A stretch of DNA of 64,000 nt from the NCBI RefSeq assembly GCF_004358755.1, contig NZ_SMZY01000004.1:1-64000 (forward strand), read 5' to 3'. How positions within the stretch are numbered: the stretch's first letter is position 1; every line of letters begins with the position of its first letter. This DNA comes from Peribacillus frigoritolerans (lineage in GTDB: Bacteria > Bacillota > Bacilli > Bacillales > Bacillaceae). This document shows positions 35,369 to 44,058 of the stretch, one piece after another. The notes under the pieces are model-generated. The model worked only from the letters and a program-made list of their open reading frames with translations, was not told the DNA's origin and did not search any database. A program made the position numbers and the translations under genes.

Positions 35369-36496
35369 ATGGATAGCTTTTTATTTAGAAATGCAACAAT
35401 ATACCCCATTACATCAAAAACACTTTATCAATCCGATCTCCTTGTTTCCGAAGGCAAAATTAAGGCGATCGGCAAACATCTGGCTTGCCCTGAAGGAACA
35501 AAAATCATTGACTGCTATGAGCAATTTTTGTTCCCCGGCTTTATTGATGTTCATACACATCTCGGTCTTTACGATGAAGGAACAGGCTGGGCAGGGAATG
35601 ATGCCAATGAAACCATAGAAGTGCTCTCTCCTCACATTCGTGCTCTTGACGGAGTTCATCCACTTGATCAGGGCTTTAAGGATGCAGTTCAATACGGGAT
35701 TACAACCGTTCATATCATGCCCGGAAGTGCAAATGTGATTGGAGGCACAACATCTGTCATTAAAACTCATGGCGTGAATATTAAGGACATGATCATTGTT
35801 GAAACGGCGGCATTAAAAATCGCACTTGGCGAAAATCCAAAACGCATTCACAGTCACGGCAATAAAGATTCCATTACGAGAATGGGCATCATGGGGATGC
35901 TCAGAGAAGCTTTTTATAACGCAAAGTGCAGCAAAGAACCGGATGACTTCAGATCGATTTCCATCCGCAAAGTGCTTAATCGGGAAATACCATTGCGCAT
36001 TCATGCTCACCGTGCAGATGATATCCTCTCAGCGATTCGTTTTGCTGAAGAATTCAATCTTGATTTCCGAATTGAACATTGTACAGAAGGGCACCTGATT
36101 GCCGATGAATTCATCGGCAAAAATATTAAGGTGAGCGTAGGTCCAACGCTTACAAGAAGATCCAAGATCGAGCTTAAAAATAAAAGCTGGCTTACTTATC
36201 AGGCATTGGCAGACCGAGGCGTTGAAGTTTCCATAACAACAGACCATCCATACACGCCAATTCAGTATTTAAATGTTGTGGCATCCATCGCCGTAAGAGA
36301 AGGTTTTGATGAAAAATTGGCCATGGAAGCGATAACGATTACCGCTGCAAAAAACTTATTAATTGACGACCGGGCCGGGAGTCTTGAAATAGGAAAAGAT
36401 GCTGACATAGTCCTATGGAATCATCACCCATTTCACTACCTCGCAAAGCCCGGCCTGACAATGATTAACGGGGAAATTGTCTTTCAAAAAACCTGA
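35369..36496 (+). CDS. Amidohydrolase family protein
   Basis: A 375-residue cytoplasmic metal hydrolase of the imidazolonepropionase/dihydroorotase-like superfamily. Metal ligands: HTH in PGFIDVHTH (about residue 63), His in LRIHAH and RIEHCTEGH, and Asp in TTDHPYTP (about residue 290). A composite beta sandwich is formed by both termini (ends DADIVLWNHHPF). ATG 35369 has TAGGAG upstream. Family members are often annotated as imidazolonepropionase-like or atrazine-hydrolase-like; here the substrate is unknown. Confidence 0.9.
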   Translation: MDSFLFRNATIYPITSKTLYQSDLLVSEGKIKAIGKHLACPEGTKIIDCYEQFLFPGFIDVHTHLGLYDEGTGWAGNDANETIEVLSPHIRALDGVHPLDQGFKDAVQYGITTVHIMPGSANVIGGTTSVIKTHGVNIKDMIIVETAALKIALGENPKRIHSHGNKDSITRMGIMGMLREAFYNAKCSKEPDDFRSISIRKVLNREIPLRIHAHRADDILSAIRFAEEFNLDFRIEHCTEGHLIADEFIGKNIKVSVGPTLTRRSKIELKNKSWLTYQALADRGVEVSITTDHPYTPIQYLNVVASIAVREGFDEKLAMEAITITAAKNLLIDDRAGSLEIGKDADIVLWNHHPFHYLAKPGLTMINGEIVFQKT

Positions 36497-36572
36497 ATTT
36501 TCCTGCCTGAAACAGGTGCAAATTATGGCATAAAAAAATGTGCTCAAATTCATAAAAAATTAACAAAAAAAA

Positions 36573-36604
36573 TTGTTTCATTTTGAAAAAAAATCGAGTA
36601 TGAT
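36573..36604 (+). promoter_or_regulatory. Probable promoter of the acetyltransferase transcript
   Basis: -10 TATGAT at 36599-36604 with -35-like TTTCAT (36576-36581, 17-nt spacing) or TTGTTT slightly upstream. It would give a leader of nearly 200 nt. Confidence 0.5.
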
Positions 36605-36610
36605 ACGAGA

Positions 36611-36806
36611 GGAAAGAGTAATAAAATAATTACTAAAAACCGAATGATGTAAATGCGTGGGAAGGCAAATGGTGCGCCACCAGTAAACTGGTCCTAGTGG
36701 GTTCGATTCCCACCCCGAAATTTTTTTATCTAATTTAAAAAATTTCGAGGGTGGGACTTCAACACGACAAGTCTGTAAGTCTGCCCTCTGGTTGGAGGGA
36801 TAGCAG
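36611..36806 (+). promoter_or_regulatory. Long structured 5' leader of the acetyltransferase gene
   Basis: The leader holds overlapping, mutually exclusive hairpins. GGTG/CACC (36671-36681) overlaps ACCAG/CTGGT (36679-36692). GTGGG-TTCGATT-CCCAC (36697-36713), a perfect T-arm-like hairpin, overlaps a 19-bp hairpin (36708-36756) whose arms are TCCCACCC+CGAAATTTTTT and AAAAAATTTCG+GGGTGGGA. Finally CCCTC/GAGGG and TCTG/CAGA (36780-36807) mask the ribosome site and the first base of the start codon. This suggests regulated translation; no riboswitch class is recognised. Confidence 0.55.
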
Positions 36807-37364
36807 ATGCTAAAAAAACGTGATATTCAAGACAGTCAGCCGCTCTATGATCAAATGGTTCACCCTGATGTCTTCCCTTTTGTGCGCCACAAAGCAGCAT
36901 CAATTGAAGAATATCTATTTTTAACAAAACAAACAATTGAAGCAGAAGAGCGCGGGGAATTGATTTCACGTACCATTCTCGATGAATGGGGCTCTCCAAT
37001 CGGAACCATCAGTTTATTTGATATTCAGGACAATGCCGGGTTTCTTGGAACATGGCTTGGGAAGCCATTTCACGGAAAAGGCTATAACCAGGCTGCAAAA
37101 GATGCTTTTTTCAACGAGCTCTTTTTTGAGCTTGACATTGAACGTATTTTTCTCCGGATCCGAAAGAAAAACGTACGCTCAACAAAAGCCGCTGAAAAGC
37201 TGCCTTACGTTGTAAATGCGAACGAAACAAGAAAGCCTCTTCTTGACGAAATCAATCAGGGCGAGGATATTTACAACTTATACGAAATTTCAAAAGACCT
37301 ATATACTTTTTATACGATGCGCACCGCCTCAGAAATGGAAGAACAGCATCTTAAAGAAGCTTAA
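36807..37364 (+). CDS. GNAT-family N-acetyltransferase
   Basis: A 185-residue cytoplasmic acetyltransferase of the RimJ/RimL type. The acetyl-CoA loop segment is GTWLGKPFHGKGYNQAAKDAF near residue 90, and the RIRKKNVRSTKAAEKL segment follows. The usual final part continues into an unusual ~45-residue C-terminal tail (NETRKPLLDEINQGEDIYNLYE...). ATG 36807 is preceded by GGAGGG, which is itself inside a hairpin. Substrate unknown. Confidence 0.88.
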   Translation: MLKKRDIQDSQPLYDQMVHPDVFPFVRHKAASIEEYLFLTKQTIEAEERGELISRTILDEWGSPIGTISLFDIQDNAGFLGTWLGKPFHGKGYNQAAKDAFFNELFFELDIERIFLRIRKKNVRSTKAAEKLPYVVNANETRKPLLDEINQGEDIYNLYEISKDLYTFYTMRTASEMEEQHLKEA

Positions 37365-37372
37365 TGATACTA

Positions 37373-37406
37373 AACCTGCTCAGATGGAATTGAGCAGGTT
37401 TTTTTT
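37373..37406 (+). terminator. Terminator of the acetyltransferase gene
   Basis: A perfect 10-bp stem AACCTGCTCA/TGAGCAGGTT with an 8-nt loop and eight T residues. Confidence 0.95.
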
Positions 37407-37467
37407 GTATGAGATTCTTTAAAGATGATAAAAATAGTACTGATACATAAAAGAAAGGGTGAACGAA

Positions 37468-37596
37468 ATGGCAGATAAAAGAAAACGCGAAAAAACCCGC
37501 AATTCTTTAAGCGGTGCACAGGAAGTTACCTATTCAAGAGCATTTAAAATGGCTGACCGTGCCGGCGGATACATAAACAGCAAACCGAGTCATTAA
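37468..37596 (+). CDS. yfhE: Small conserved protein YfhE
   Basis: A 42-residue basic peptide with the family segments KTRNSLSGAQEVTYSRAFK and ADRAGGY, matching YfhE. ATG 37468 has GAAAGGGTG upstream. Gene order yfhE–yfhD is as in B. subtilis. Function unknown; a spore role is only suspected. Confidence 0.88.
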   Translation: MADKRKREKTRNSLSGAQEVTYSRAFKMADRAGGYINSKPSH

Positions 37597-37677
37597 CTGC
37601 CAGCATACCTTCCTCCTGTTCAGATAAAACTAAAAATGAACACATGGTGTTCAAGCTAACTTCAGGGGGGCTAAAAA

Positions 37678-37860
37678 ATGGGCAGAGCTAACAGCCAGCA
37701 TTCTAGAAGCAAAAGCAAAAATAATTTAGCACAGGTTCCAAAAAACCTTAAAAAAGAATCTGACGGAGTTTATGAAGAATATTCGGCTGAACTCGCAGAT
37801 CAAGCAGATAAAACGGCTCAGGCAAGAGCAAAAGCTGCTGATGAGCGTCAAGGGAAGTAA
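37678..37860 (+). CDS. yfhD: Small conserved protein YfhD
   Basis: A 60-residue hydrophilic peptide: basic N-terminus (MGRANSQHSRSKSKNN), then acidic AEEY-like EEYSAELADQADK and ADERQGK, as in the YfhD family. ATG 37678 has GGGGGGC 6 nt upstream. Followed by its own terminator. Confidence 0.88.
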   Translation: MGRANSQHSRSKSKNNLAQVPKNLKKESDGVYEEYSAELADQADKTAQARAKAADERQGK

Positions 37861-37883
37861 GCGATTTAGATACGATTCAGAAA

Positions 37884-37918
37884 AGGGAGTGCATAATGCA
37901 CTCTCTTTATTATTTTCT
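37884..37918 (+). terminator. Terminator of yfhD
   Basis: An 11-bp stem AGGGAGTGCAT/ATGCACTCTCT (one G-U pair) with a short loop, followed by TTATTATTTT. Confidence 0.82.
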
Positions 37919-37928
37919 TTTAATGAAC

Positions 37929-38113
37929 TGTGGATAAAATTATCCACAGCCATGTGTATTTTGTGGATAAGATTAATAAGACGCTTATTAATACAGTTAG
38001 ATAAGAAATTATCAGATTTTTTAATAAAATTGTGGACAACCTGACTTTAAACTGTGGATAATGTGCATAAACCTGTGGAGCCTTTATGTTTTATGGATTT
38101 TTATTGTGGATAA
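37929..38113. promoter_or_regulatory. Cluster of DnaA boxes
   Basis: Five perfect 9-mers of TTATCCACA/TGTGGATAA lie at 37929-37937, 37940-37948, 37962-37970, 38053-38061 and 38105-38113, with one-mismatch boxes at 38031-38039 and 38063-38071. The first two form a 20-bp palindrome, TGTGGATAAaaTTATCCACA. The stretch is AT-rich, has no gene, and lies between the yfhD terminator and an orphan terminator at 38198. DnaA probably binds here; the outcome is unknown. Confidence 0.88.
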
Positions 38114-38197
38114 ATATTTAAAGATTACTGCGCATATTTTCTTTGCTTTTTACAAATTTTAAATATACACCAATGATTGACATCACGATATCAATGA

Positions 38198-38230
38198 AAG
38201 AGCTGCCCGCAGGCAGCTCTTATTTTATTT
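38198..38230 (+). terminator. Orphan plus-strand terminator
   Basis: A perfect 10-bp stem AAGAGCTGCC/GGCAGCTCTT with a 4-nt loop followed by ATTTTATTT. No recognised gene ends here: yfhD has its own terminator 280 bp upstream. It may end an unannotated small transcript from the DnaA-box region or insulate nasA. Confidence 0.75.
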
Positions 38231-38252
38231 ATAGCACCTCTGACTAAAACCA

Positions 38253-38304
38253 TGTCATGTTTCCTTACATATATAAAGAAATCTAAATTCATTAATAGTA
38301 GAAT
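38253..38304 (+). promoter_or_regulatory. nasA promoter with TnrA box
   Basis: TGTCATGTTTCCTTACA (38253-38269) fits the TnrA consensus TGTNA-N7-TNACA perfectly. The -10 TAGAAT lies at 38299-38304 with no good -35, giving a start near 38311. The box centre is then about 50 bp upstream, the position from which TnrA activates under nitrogen limitation. Confidence 0.85.
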
Positions 38305-38342
38305 AAGTGAATATTTAAAAAAAATAAACGGGAGAGATGATA

Positions 38343-39548
38343 TTGAAATTACATAACTTGAGAAAAAGCGGTCATGCCCCTTCTCTGTTTGCATCATTTC
38401 TTTATTTTGATGTCAGTTTTATGATTTGGGTTTTATTAGGCGCATTAGGTGTTTATATTACAAAGGATTTTGGGCTGTCACCAGCTGAAAAAGGATTAAT
38501 TGTTGCCATTCCTATTTTAGGAGGATCATTATTCCGGCTCATTTTAGGTATTCTGACTGACCGCATTGGCCCTCGGAAAACAGCAATTGGAGGTATGCTC
38601 GTTACAATGATTCCCCTTTTATGGGGATGGTTATCAGGAGAAAGTTTAGCAGAACTTTATATGATTGGAATCTTGCTTGGAGTTGCAGGTGCAAGCTTTG
38701 CTGCTGCTCTTCCTATGGCCAGCCGCTGGTACCCGCCGCACCTGCAGGGCCTTGCGATGGGGATAGCAGGAGCCGGCAATAGCGGTACACTTTTTGCAAC
38801 TTTATTTGGACCGCGTCTTGCAGAATCAATTGGCTGGCATAATGTAATGGGATTAGCCTTAATCCCATTATCTATTGTCTTCGTCATTTATGTGTTAATT
38901 GCAAAGGACGCTCCTTCCCAGCCAGCTGCTAAACCTGTCAAAGAGTATTTTAATGTCTTTAAAATGAAGGATACTTGGTATTTCTGTCTGCTTTACAGTG
39001 TAACCTTCGGAGGTTTTATAGGTTTTACCAGCTTTTTAAGCATCTATTTTGTGGATGAGTTCGGTTTATCCCGGGTTAGAGCAGGTGATTTTGTTACATT
39101 ATGTGTGATCGCAGGCAGCTTCTTTCGTCCAGTAGGAGGATTTATTGCAGATAAGATTGGCGGGGTTAAACTTCTATTGTTCCTATTTGTTGGAGTAGCA
39201 ATCAGCATGTTTGGCGTCAGTGTTTTATCATCTTTTACTGCTGTCATGATTCTGCTGTTTCTCGGCATGCTGTTTCTTGGTATGGGGAATGGAGCCGTCT
39301 TTCAGTTAGTTCCACAGCGATTTCCCGAGGAAATTGGTTTTATTACCGGAATTGTAGGGGCAGCTGGCGGTGTAGGAGGATTTTTTGTACCAAACATCCT
39401 GGGTACCTTAAAACAAATTACCGGAACATATGATGCTGGATTTGCAGTCTTTTCTGTTGTAGGAATTGCTGCACTGACGATTTTATTATCAGCACAGTTT
39501 TCATGGAGAAAGACTTGGGTTATCGGTAAGAAGTCGGTGAAAATTTAG
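38343..39548 (+). CDS. nasA: Nitrate/nitrite transporter NasA
   Basis: A 401-residue major facilitator with about 12 helices, of the nitrate-nitrite porter group: [15 protein letters not shown] in helix 1, [20 protein letters not shown], and [21 protein letters not shown] (nitrate signature 1), with a matching [12 protein letters not shown] segment in the second half. TTG 38343 is chosen since GGGAGAG lies 6 nt upstream; ATG 38337 abuts the site. The TnrA-controlled promoter and nearby nasB-F make nitrate uptake the likely role. Confidence 0.92.
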   Translation: MKLHNLRKSGHAPSLFASFLYFDVSFMIWVLLGALGVYITKDFGLSPAEKGLIVAIPILGGSLFRLILGILTDRIGPRKTAIGGMLVTMIPLLWGWLSGESLAELYMIGILLGVAGASFAAALPMASRWYPPHLQGLAMGIAGAGNSGTLFATLFGPRLAESIGWHNVMGLALIPLSIVFVIYVLIAKDAPSQPAAKPVKEYFNVFKMKDTWYFCLLYSVTFGGFIGFTSFLSIYFVDEFGLSRVRAGDFVTLCVIAGSFFRPVGGFIADKIGGVKLLLFLFVGVAISMFGVSVLSSFTAVMILLFLGMLFLGMGNGAVFQLVPQRFPEEIGFITGIVGAAGGVGGFFVPNILGTLKQITGTYDAGFAVFSVVGIAALTILLSAQFSWRKTWVIGKKSVKI

Positions 39549-39638
39549 AAATCATTACGCATTTCCTTCTATATTAGAGTTTAGATAATGTCAAAAGGCA
39601 GATTCTTCATCCCTCTAACAAATATGTTGGTGAAAATC

Positions 39639-39672
39639 AAAAAACGCTTAGGAATTTTCCTAAGCGTTTTTT
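39639..39672. terminator. Bidirectional terminator between nasA and the UvrA-like gene
   Basis: A 15-bp stem AAAAAACGCTTAGGA/TCCTAAGCGTTTTTT with a 4-nt loop. It ends nasA on the plus strand and can end the converging UvrA-like gene. Confidence 0.93.
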
Positions 39673-39748
39673 GAGGAAATTCTTGAGATAAATATACTCC
39701 AAAACAACGAAGTTGCATTGGATGAATATGATTGAGCAATCTTTCAAA

Positions 39749-42700
39749 TTATTTACTTTGCTCAAGGCATCGATAAACCGCCATCATATCTCGTTTATTT
39801 AACTCACGAATTCGATTGAAAATTGGAATATCTGCAACATCTTCTGGCAGGACCCTTTCAGCAACAACATCACCTACTTTGCCAGTTAGCCATGTTTGCA
39901 CGTCTGTGCCATCTACGATTTCCTTGCGCCCTTCATCATTGATGCCACTTTCGTAACAACTTACACATGGAATTGTTAATTTAAATACACCATCATGCAG
40001 ATTATCTTCTGTTATTACTTTCTTTCCTTTACAAAATGGACATGGATGGCTTTTTTTAATTTTATTTATTTGGGTAACTAATTTTTTGTAACCAAATGCT
40101 TCATATACATATGTTAGTTTTTTGTATTTTCCATTTGTGAAATACTTATCTATGATCGTTTCTCTTGTTTCATTGATAGCAGGAAAATCACAGATGGTCA
40201 CTTGATTATTTTTGCTGATGGATTCGATATTGCCTTTGATTATGTTCCAGTATGGCAAGACATTTTGTAATACCATTTCATAACCAGAAAAGCTTGCTAG
40301 TTCCAGTTCAAGCATTTTCAGCGCTACTTGTGTTTCCCTTGGCAATAGAGAGACATCTTCCGTCAAAGCCACATCGCCGCCAACAATAGATTTCATTTTT
40401 ACCAGTTCCGGTAACTTCCCTGCAGTTTTCATAACTTGATCAAGCGGCTGATGAATAATCTCACGAATATCCGTGTCGCCAAATTTGAGTTTTTTATGAT
40501 GGTTTAACACGGTGCCATAACAAATCGGACAAGTAATCATCTCTTTTGATGCTTTCATATGCTCTTTAATGATCGATTTCGAAATAAACATATAACGCCC
40601 GATGATTATATTAAAGCCTTCCCATGTTCTCCGTGCCTTGCCTGCTTTATCATAGAATGACTTTTCCCAATAACCATATAAAAATGTATGCTTTTCTGCT
40701 TCTGTCATCTCATTATAGCTTTTACTAATATCTTGACCAAGTTCAATCTTTATCTCATCAAATAGGAATTGTAATTTTGGATATTGATAATATTTTAATA
40801 CCTCCATCACGTCTGAATGCAATAGGCCTTCCCAAAATGGAACGGTTTTGTCCTGAATGACAACATCTATATCGAATTTTTCAATCACGCGCCGTCCCGA
40901 ACAGCAGGGACAATGATTTTCGTGAAAATAGAAATCGAAGCTTCCAGTATCTTTATTGGCCGGATGCGCTGCCACAATATGGTTGATCAGTCCGCCAATT
41001 TCATAGAGAAAACTATATTGGCTATACAAATGTCTTTCAAGATCAATGGCAATAACGGGAGCAATGGTTTCAGATTCGTATTCACCATAAATTAGACGGG
41101 CCATTGATGATAAGCTTTTTAAGATGCCGCCCTTAAAGACGTTTTCTGCATTCTTAAAATAGGCAATATGATTTTCTTCTAAGTAGTGAATACCCTTTTG
41201 TTGCTTGAGTGATGAAGAAATATGCAATAGGGCAGCTCTATCTGCACTCTTTTTTTGATGAAAATAATCATCATGACTGACAACATCAAGATGTTCAACA
41301 GGTGCCAGCTGTCTTTTACCAAAATCAACGATAAAATCAGAGCTTTCTAACATATAGGCATTATGTTCAATCATCATGATTGAGACAGATTCATCCTGCA
41401 GAATGACCCTTACACTATCAATGAATTGGTTTAAAATATTTTGTGATAAACCTTTTGAAGGCTCGTCAAAAATAAACAGCGTGTGGGGGTTTCTTGAGTT
41501 CGAAAACAGCTCAGAAACTAAATGAACACATTGAAATTCGCCTGTCGACAAAGTTTGTGTTTTTCTTTCCAGCGTCAAATAACCAAGTCCCAGTTTGATC
41601 AGTAAACTCAAGCGTTTATAAGCAACGTCTTCATTTGGAAGGTCCTGGATAATATCTTCAATTGAGCGCTGAAAAATGTCATCAATATCGCTGTATTTGG
41701 TGAGTTTCTTTTTGATATCAAGAAAAGTCGCAACGGTTGACCGGCTGGTAATCGACTGATTTCGATCCTGCCCTACCATAACCAGTTTATCTTTTGGATA
41801 CCGTTTCTGAAAATCCTTGGAGATACACTCATTTACAAGGGTCGATTTCCCGCATCCCGACTCACCAGTAAAGGTTACAAGTCTATTTTTCGGAATCTGA
41901 ATTTCAGCCATTTGAATATTACGGCAGTATAGATCATGAAATTGATAGTAATCTGTTGGCGTTTCCTTATTCCGTTCCCTAAAAACAGGTTTTGGACGAG
42001 GCGATTCTTCGACAATTTTTCCGCCATATTTACCGCTGCCAGGTCCAAAGAACAATTGCTCATCCGCCGTATCCAGCACTGTATCAGAATGATCAATAAG
42101 CCAAATTTGATTCTTATAGCCTAATTGTTTAATCTGTTCTAAAATTTTCAATAGGGTTTGATGATCAAGGCCCACAGAGATTTCATCAATAATAATCACG
42201 GTATTTTCACTTACTGCCATGAATTCTGCCAAGTAAAGCCGTGTTAATTCCCCTCCTGACAATGTACCCATGATCCTGTTTAATGTTAAGTAACCAATAT
42301 TCATATTGATTATATTTTTAAGAATATGCTGTTTTGCTTCATTAATATGTAATTCCTCTGAAAGAGAATGAATCGATTCAATGCTTAAATTGTTGAGATC
42401 GGAAATACTATGCGGCTGATTCCATAAATCTATCTTATATTGCTCAACTTCCGGATTATAACGCCTGCCCTCACACTTTTTACATTCGACATTTTTGGTA
42501 GTACCGCGTCCTTTACACTCAACACACCAGCCTAATGCATTATTAAAGGAAAAAACTTCTGGAGAAAGATTAAATTTTTCCGCAAGCGTAACACGAATCT
42601 CTTTAAACACACCGGTATGGGTGCCAATCGTTGACCGCGGATTAGAAGAAATCGATGATTTCCCGAGAAAAAGCACTAAAGGTATTTCTTCCATCTTGAT

Positions 42701-42916
42701 GGCACTGAAATTCGTTTCCATTATATTAGAAAATAAATACTGATATTCAGCCTTTGGCAATAAGGAAACGAGACGTTTCTTGGATTCTTCGCCAATAGCT
42801 TGACAAAATGTGGTTTTGCCAGATCCGGATAAACCAGCAACTCCCAACGATTTATCTACTGGCAGTATTGCATCTAATTTGTTAATATTGTTCGAAATTA
42901 ATTGATTTATTTTCAT
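39749..42916 (-). CDS. UvrA-like ABC ATPase with C-terminal cysteine-cluster extension
   Basis: A 1055-residue soluble protein. The first ~560 residues hold two UvrA-type ATPases: Walker A GLSGSGKTT (~29), zinc module CVEC...CKKC (~130-150), signature LSGGE, Walker B IIIDEIS; then Walker A GESGCGKST, signature LSTGE and Walker B FIFDEPSKG. The last ~480 residues are not standard UvrA and carry further CxxC-type pairs (CPCC ~670, CPIC ~796, CPFC ~957, CVSC ~983). The UvrB-binding role is doubtful. It may protect against a DNA-binding drug, or act otherwise. ATG 42916 has AAAGGAT upstream. It sits inside the nas region, suggesting acquisition. Confidence 0.85.
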   Translation of the reverse strand: MKINQLISNNINKLDAILPVDKSLGVAGLSGSGKTTFCQAIGEESKKRLVSLLPKAEYQYLFSNIMETNFSAIKMEEIPLVLFLGKSSISSNPRSTIGTHTGVFKEIRVTLAEKFNLSPEVFSFNNALGWCVECKGRGTTKNVECKKCEGRRYNPEVEQYKIDLWNQPHSISDLNNLSIESIHSLSEELHINEAKQHILKNIINMNIGYLTLNRIMGTLSGGELTRLYLAEFMAVSENTVIIIDEISVGLDHQTLLKILEQIKQLGYKNQIWLIDHSDTVLDTADEQLFFGPGSGKYGGKIVEESPRPKPVFRERNKETPTDYYQFHDLYCRNIQMAEIQIPKNRLVTFTGESGCGKSTLVNECISKDFQKRYPKDKLVMVGQDRNQSITSRSTVATFLDIKKKLTKYSDIDDIFQRSIEDIIQDLPNEDVAYKRLSLLIKLGLGYLTLERKTQTLSTGEFQCVHLVSELFSNSRNPHTLFIFDEPSKGLSQNILNQFIDSVRVILQDESVSIMMIEHNAYMLESSDFIVDFGKRQLAPVEHLDVVSHDDYFHQKKSADRAALLHISSSLKQQKGIHYLEENHIAYFKNAENVFKGGILKSLSSMARLIYGEYESETIAPVIAIDLERHLYSQYSFLYEIGGLINHIVAAHPANKDTGSFDFYFHENHCPCCSGRRVIEKFDIDVVIQDKTVPFWEGLLHSDVMEVLKYYQYPKLQFLFDEIKIELGQDISKSYNEMTEAEKHTFLYGYWEKSFYDKAGKARRTWEGFNIIIGRYMFISKSIIKEHMKASKEMITCPICYGTVLNHHKKLKFGDTDIREIIHQPLDQVMKTAGKLPELVKMKSIVGGDVALTEDVSLLPRETQVALKMLELELASFSGYEMVLQNVLPYWNIIKGNIESISKNNQVTICDFPAINETRETIIDKYFTNGKYKKLTYVYEAFGYKKLVTQINKIKKSHPCPFCKGKKVITEDNLHDGVFKLTIPCVSCYESGINDEGRKEIVDGTDVQTWLTGKVGDVVAERVLPEDVADIPIFNRIRELNKRDMMAVYRCLEQSK

Positions 42917-42987
42917 TATGATATCCTTTCAATTCTCTAAATTTAGTCTTTCCATGTTTGTATAAATGATAATGTATATAGTCGTTT

Positions 42988-43083
42988 TTAAATCGGCACA
43001 AATCCAGCAAAGGTTTCACTTACCTCTTTAGTTATTTTAAAATAAACTTCTTCAACCACCCTGTCATGTTTGCTTAATACCAA
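42988..43083 (-). pseudogene. Possible protein remnant upstream of the UvrA-like gene
   Basis: A 31-codon frame from TTG 43083 to TAA 42988 reads like a protein C-terminus (SKHDRVVEEVYFKITKEVS..., ending FAGFVPI) but has no ribosome site and no recognised homologue. The rest of the 300-bp gap 42917-43218 is AT-rich with no other gene. It could be the stump of a gene displaced when the UvrA-like gene arrived, or a chance frame. Confidence 0.25.
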
Positions 43084-43218
43084 TTATTTCAAAATCACAG
43101 AATTAACTCAATCTTTTATTCCACTAAAAAAAGACACTTACCTTATTATAGATAAGCGCCCAATTGTAAATCAAAGCAGTTAACCAGCATTTATAATATA
43201 AATAGATATAGATCAGCC

Positions 43219-43989
43219 TTAAATAAATACCTTCTCTCTTTTCCTTTGTGAAAACCAAGCTAAACGCTCCGACAATTTAACAACTTCTCCTATTATAATC
43301 ATGGCCGGGTTTGTGATTTCTTCACTTCTAACAGATTCCACTATTGATTCGAGGGTACCTGTTACAATCCGCTGATTCATTGTCGTTCCTTGTTCAATGA
43401 CAGCGATTGGCGTTTGAGGATTTTTACCGCAGGATTGAAGCTTTCTGCATATATAAGGAAGGTTTTTTATTCCCATGTAAATGGATATAGTATCAACACC
43501 TTTCGCTAAATAATCCCATCGGATGTTATCCGGTTTACCTGTTTTACAGTGACCTGTGACAAATGCTATGGAACCCCCAAACTCCCTGTGGGTAACAGGA
43601 ATGCCAGCGTATGCAGGAGCCGCAATTCCCGCTGTTATTCCAGGAACAATTTCAAAAGTAATGCCGTGTTGGGCAAGAACTTCTGCCTCTTCTCCGCCCC
43701 GCCCGAAGATGAATGGATCCCCGCCTTTTAATCGCACAACAGTTTTACCTTGAAGAGATTTTTCAATGAGCAATTTCTGAATAATCTCCTGTGAGACACA
43801 GTGATTTCTCGGAGTTTTACCGCAGTATATGAACTCAGCTTCTTCCTTTCCATATTCCAGCAAGGCTGGATTGACTAATCGGTCGTATAAAATGACATCC
43901 GCTGCTGCAAGACATTTCACAGCTTTGAGAGTAATTAATTCCGGGTCACCTGGTCCAGCTCCAACGATATAGACTTTTCCCTTTTTCAT
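43219..43989 (-). CDS. nasF: Uroporphyrinogen-III C-methyltransferase (siroheme synthesis)
   Basis: A 256-residue cytoplasmic SUMT that methylates uroporphyrinogen III at C2 and C7 to precorrin-2, the branch to siroheme for nitrite reductase. Signature 1 VYIVGAGPGDPELITLKA is at the N-terminus and signature 2 VVRLKGGDPFIFGRGGEE near residue 85; PGITAGIAAPAYAGIPVTHR completes the SAM site. ATG 43989 follows a GGGAGGAAAAGG region. Last gene of nasDEF, 70 nt after nasE. Confidence 0.95.
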   Translation of the reverse strand: MKKGKVYIVGAGPGDPELITLKAVKCLAAADVILYDRLVNPALLEYGKEEAEFIYCGKTPRNHCVSQEIIQKLLIEKSLQGKTVVRLKGGDPFIFGRGGEEAEVLAQHGITFEIVPGITAGIAAPAYAGIPVTHREFGGSIAFVTGHCKTGKPDNIRWDYLAKGVDTISIYMGIKNLPYICRKLQSCGKNPQTPIAVIEQGTTMNQRIVTGTLESIVESVRSEEITNPAMIIIGEVVKLSERLAWFSQRKREKVFI

Positions 43990-44058
43990 CCTTTTCCTCC
44001 CAATCTGCTCATTCCCTTACTGATTCAGGACTTCATACTGTTTGAACCGGATCCCATT

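Noticed and set aside
36661-36720. tRNA gene
   Set aside because: GGTTCGATTCC with a 5-bp stem looks like a T-arm, but no acceptor strand pairs with the following bases, and no 7-nt anticodon loop or D-arm is found.
36748-36770. Canonical T-box riboswitch
   Set aside because: Only AGGGTGGNAC matches; the following CCGCG, specifier loop and a T-run terminator are missing, so it is mentioned only as a possibility.
38343-39548. YfhI transporter, expected from yfh synteny
   Set aside because: The nitrate-porter signatures, the TnrA box and the nearby nas genes fit NasA better than the YfhI multidrug-type transporter.
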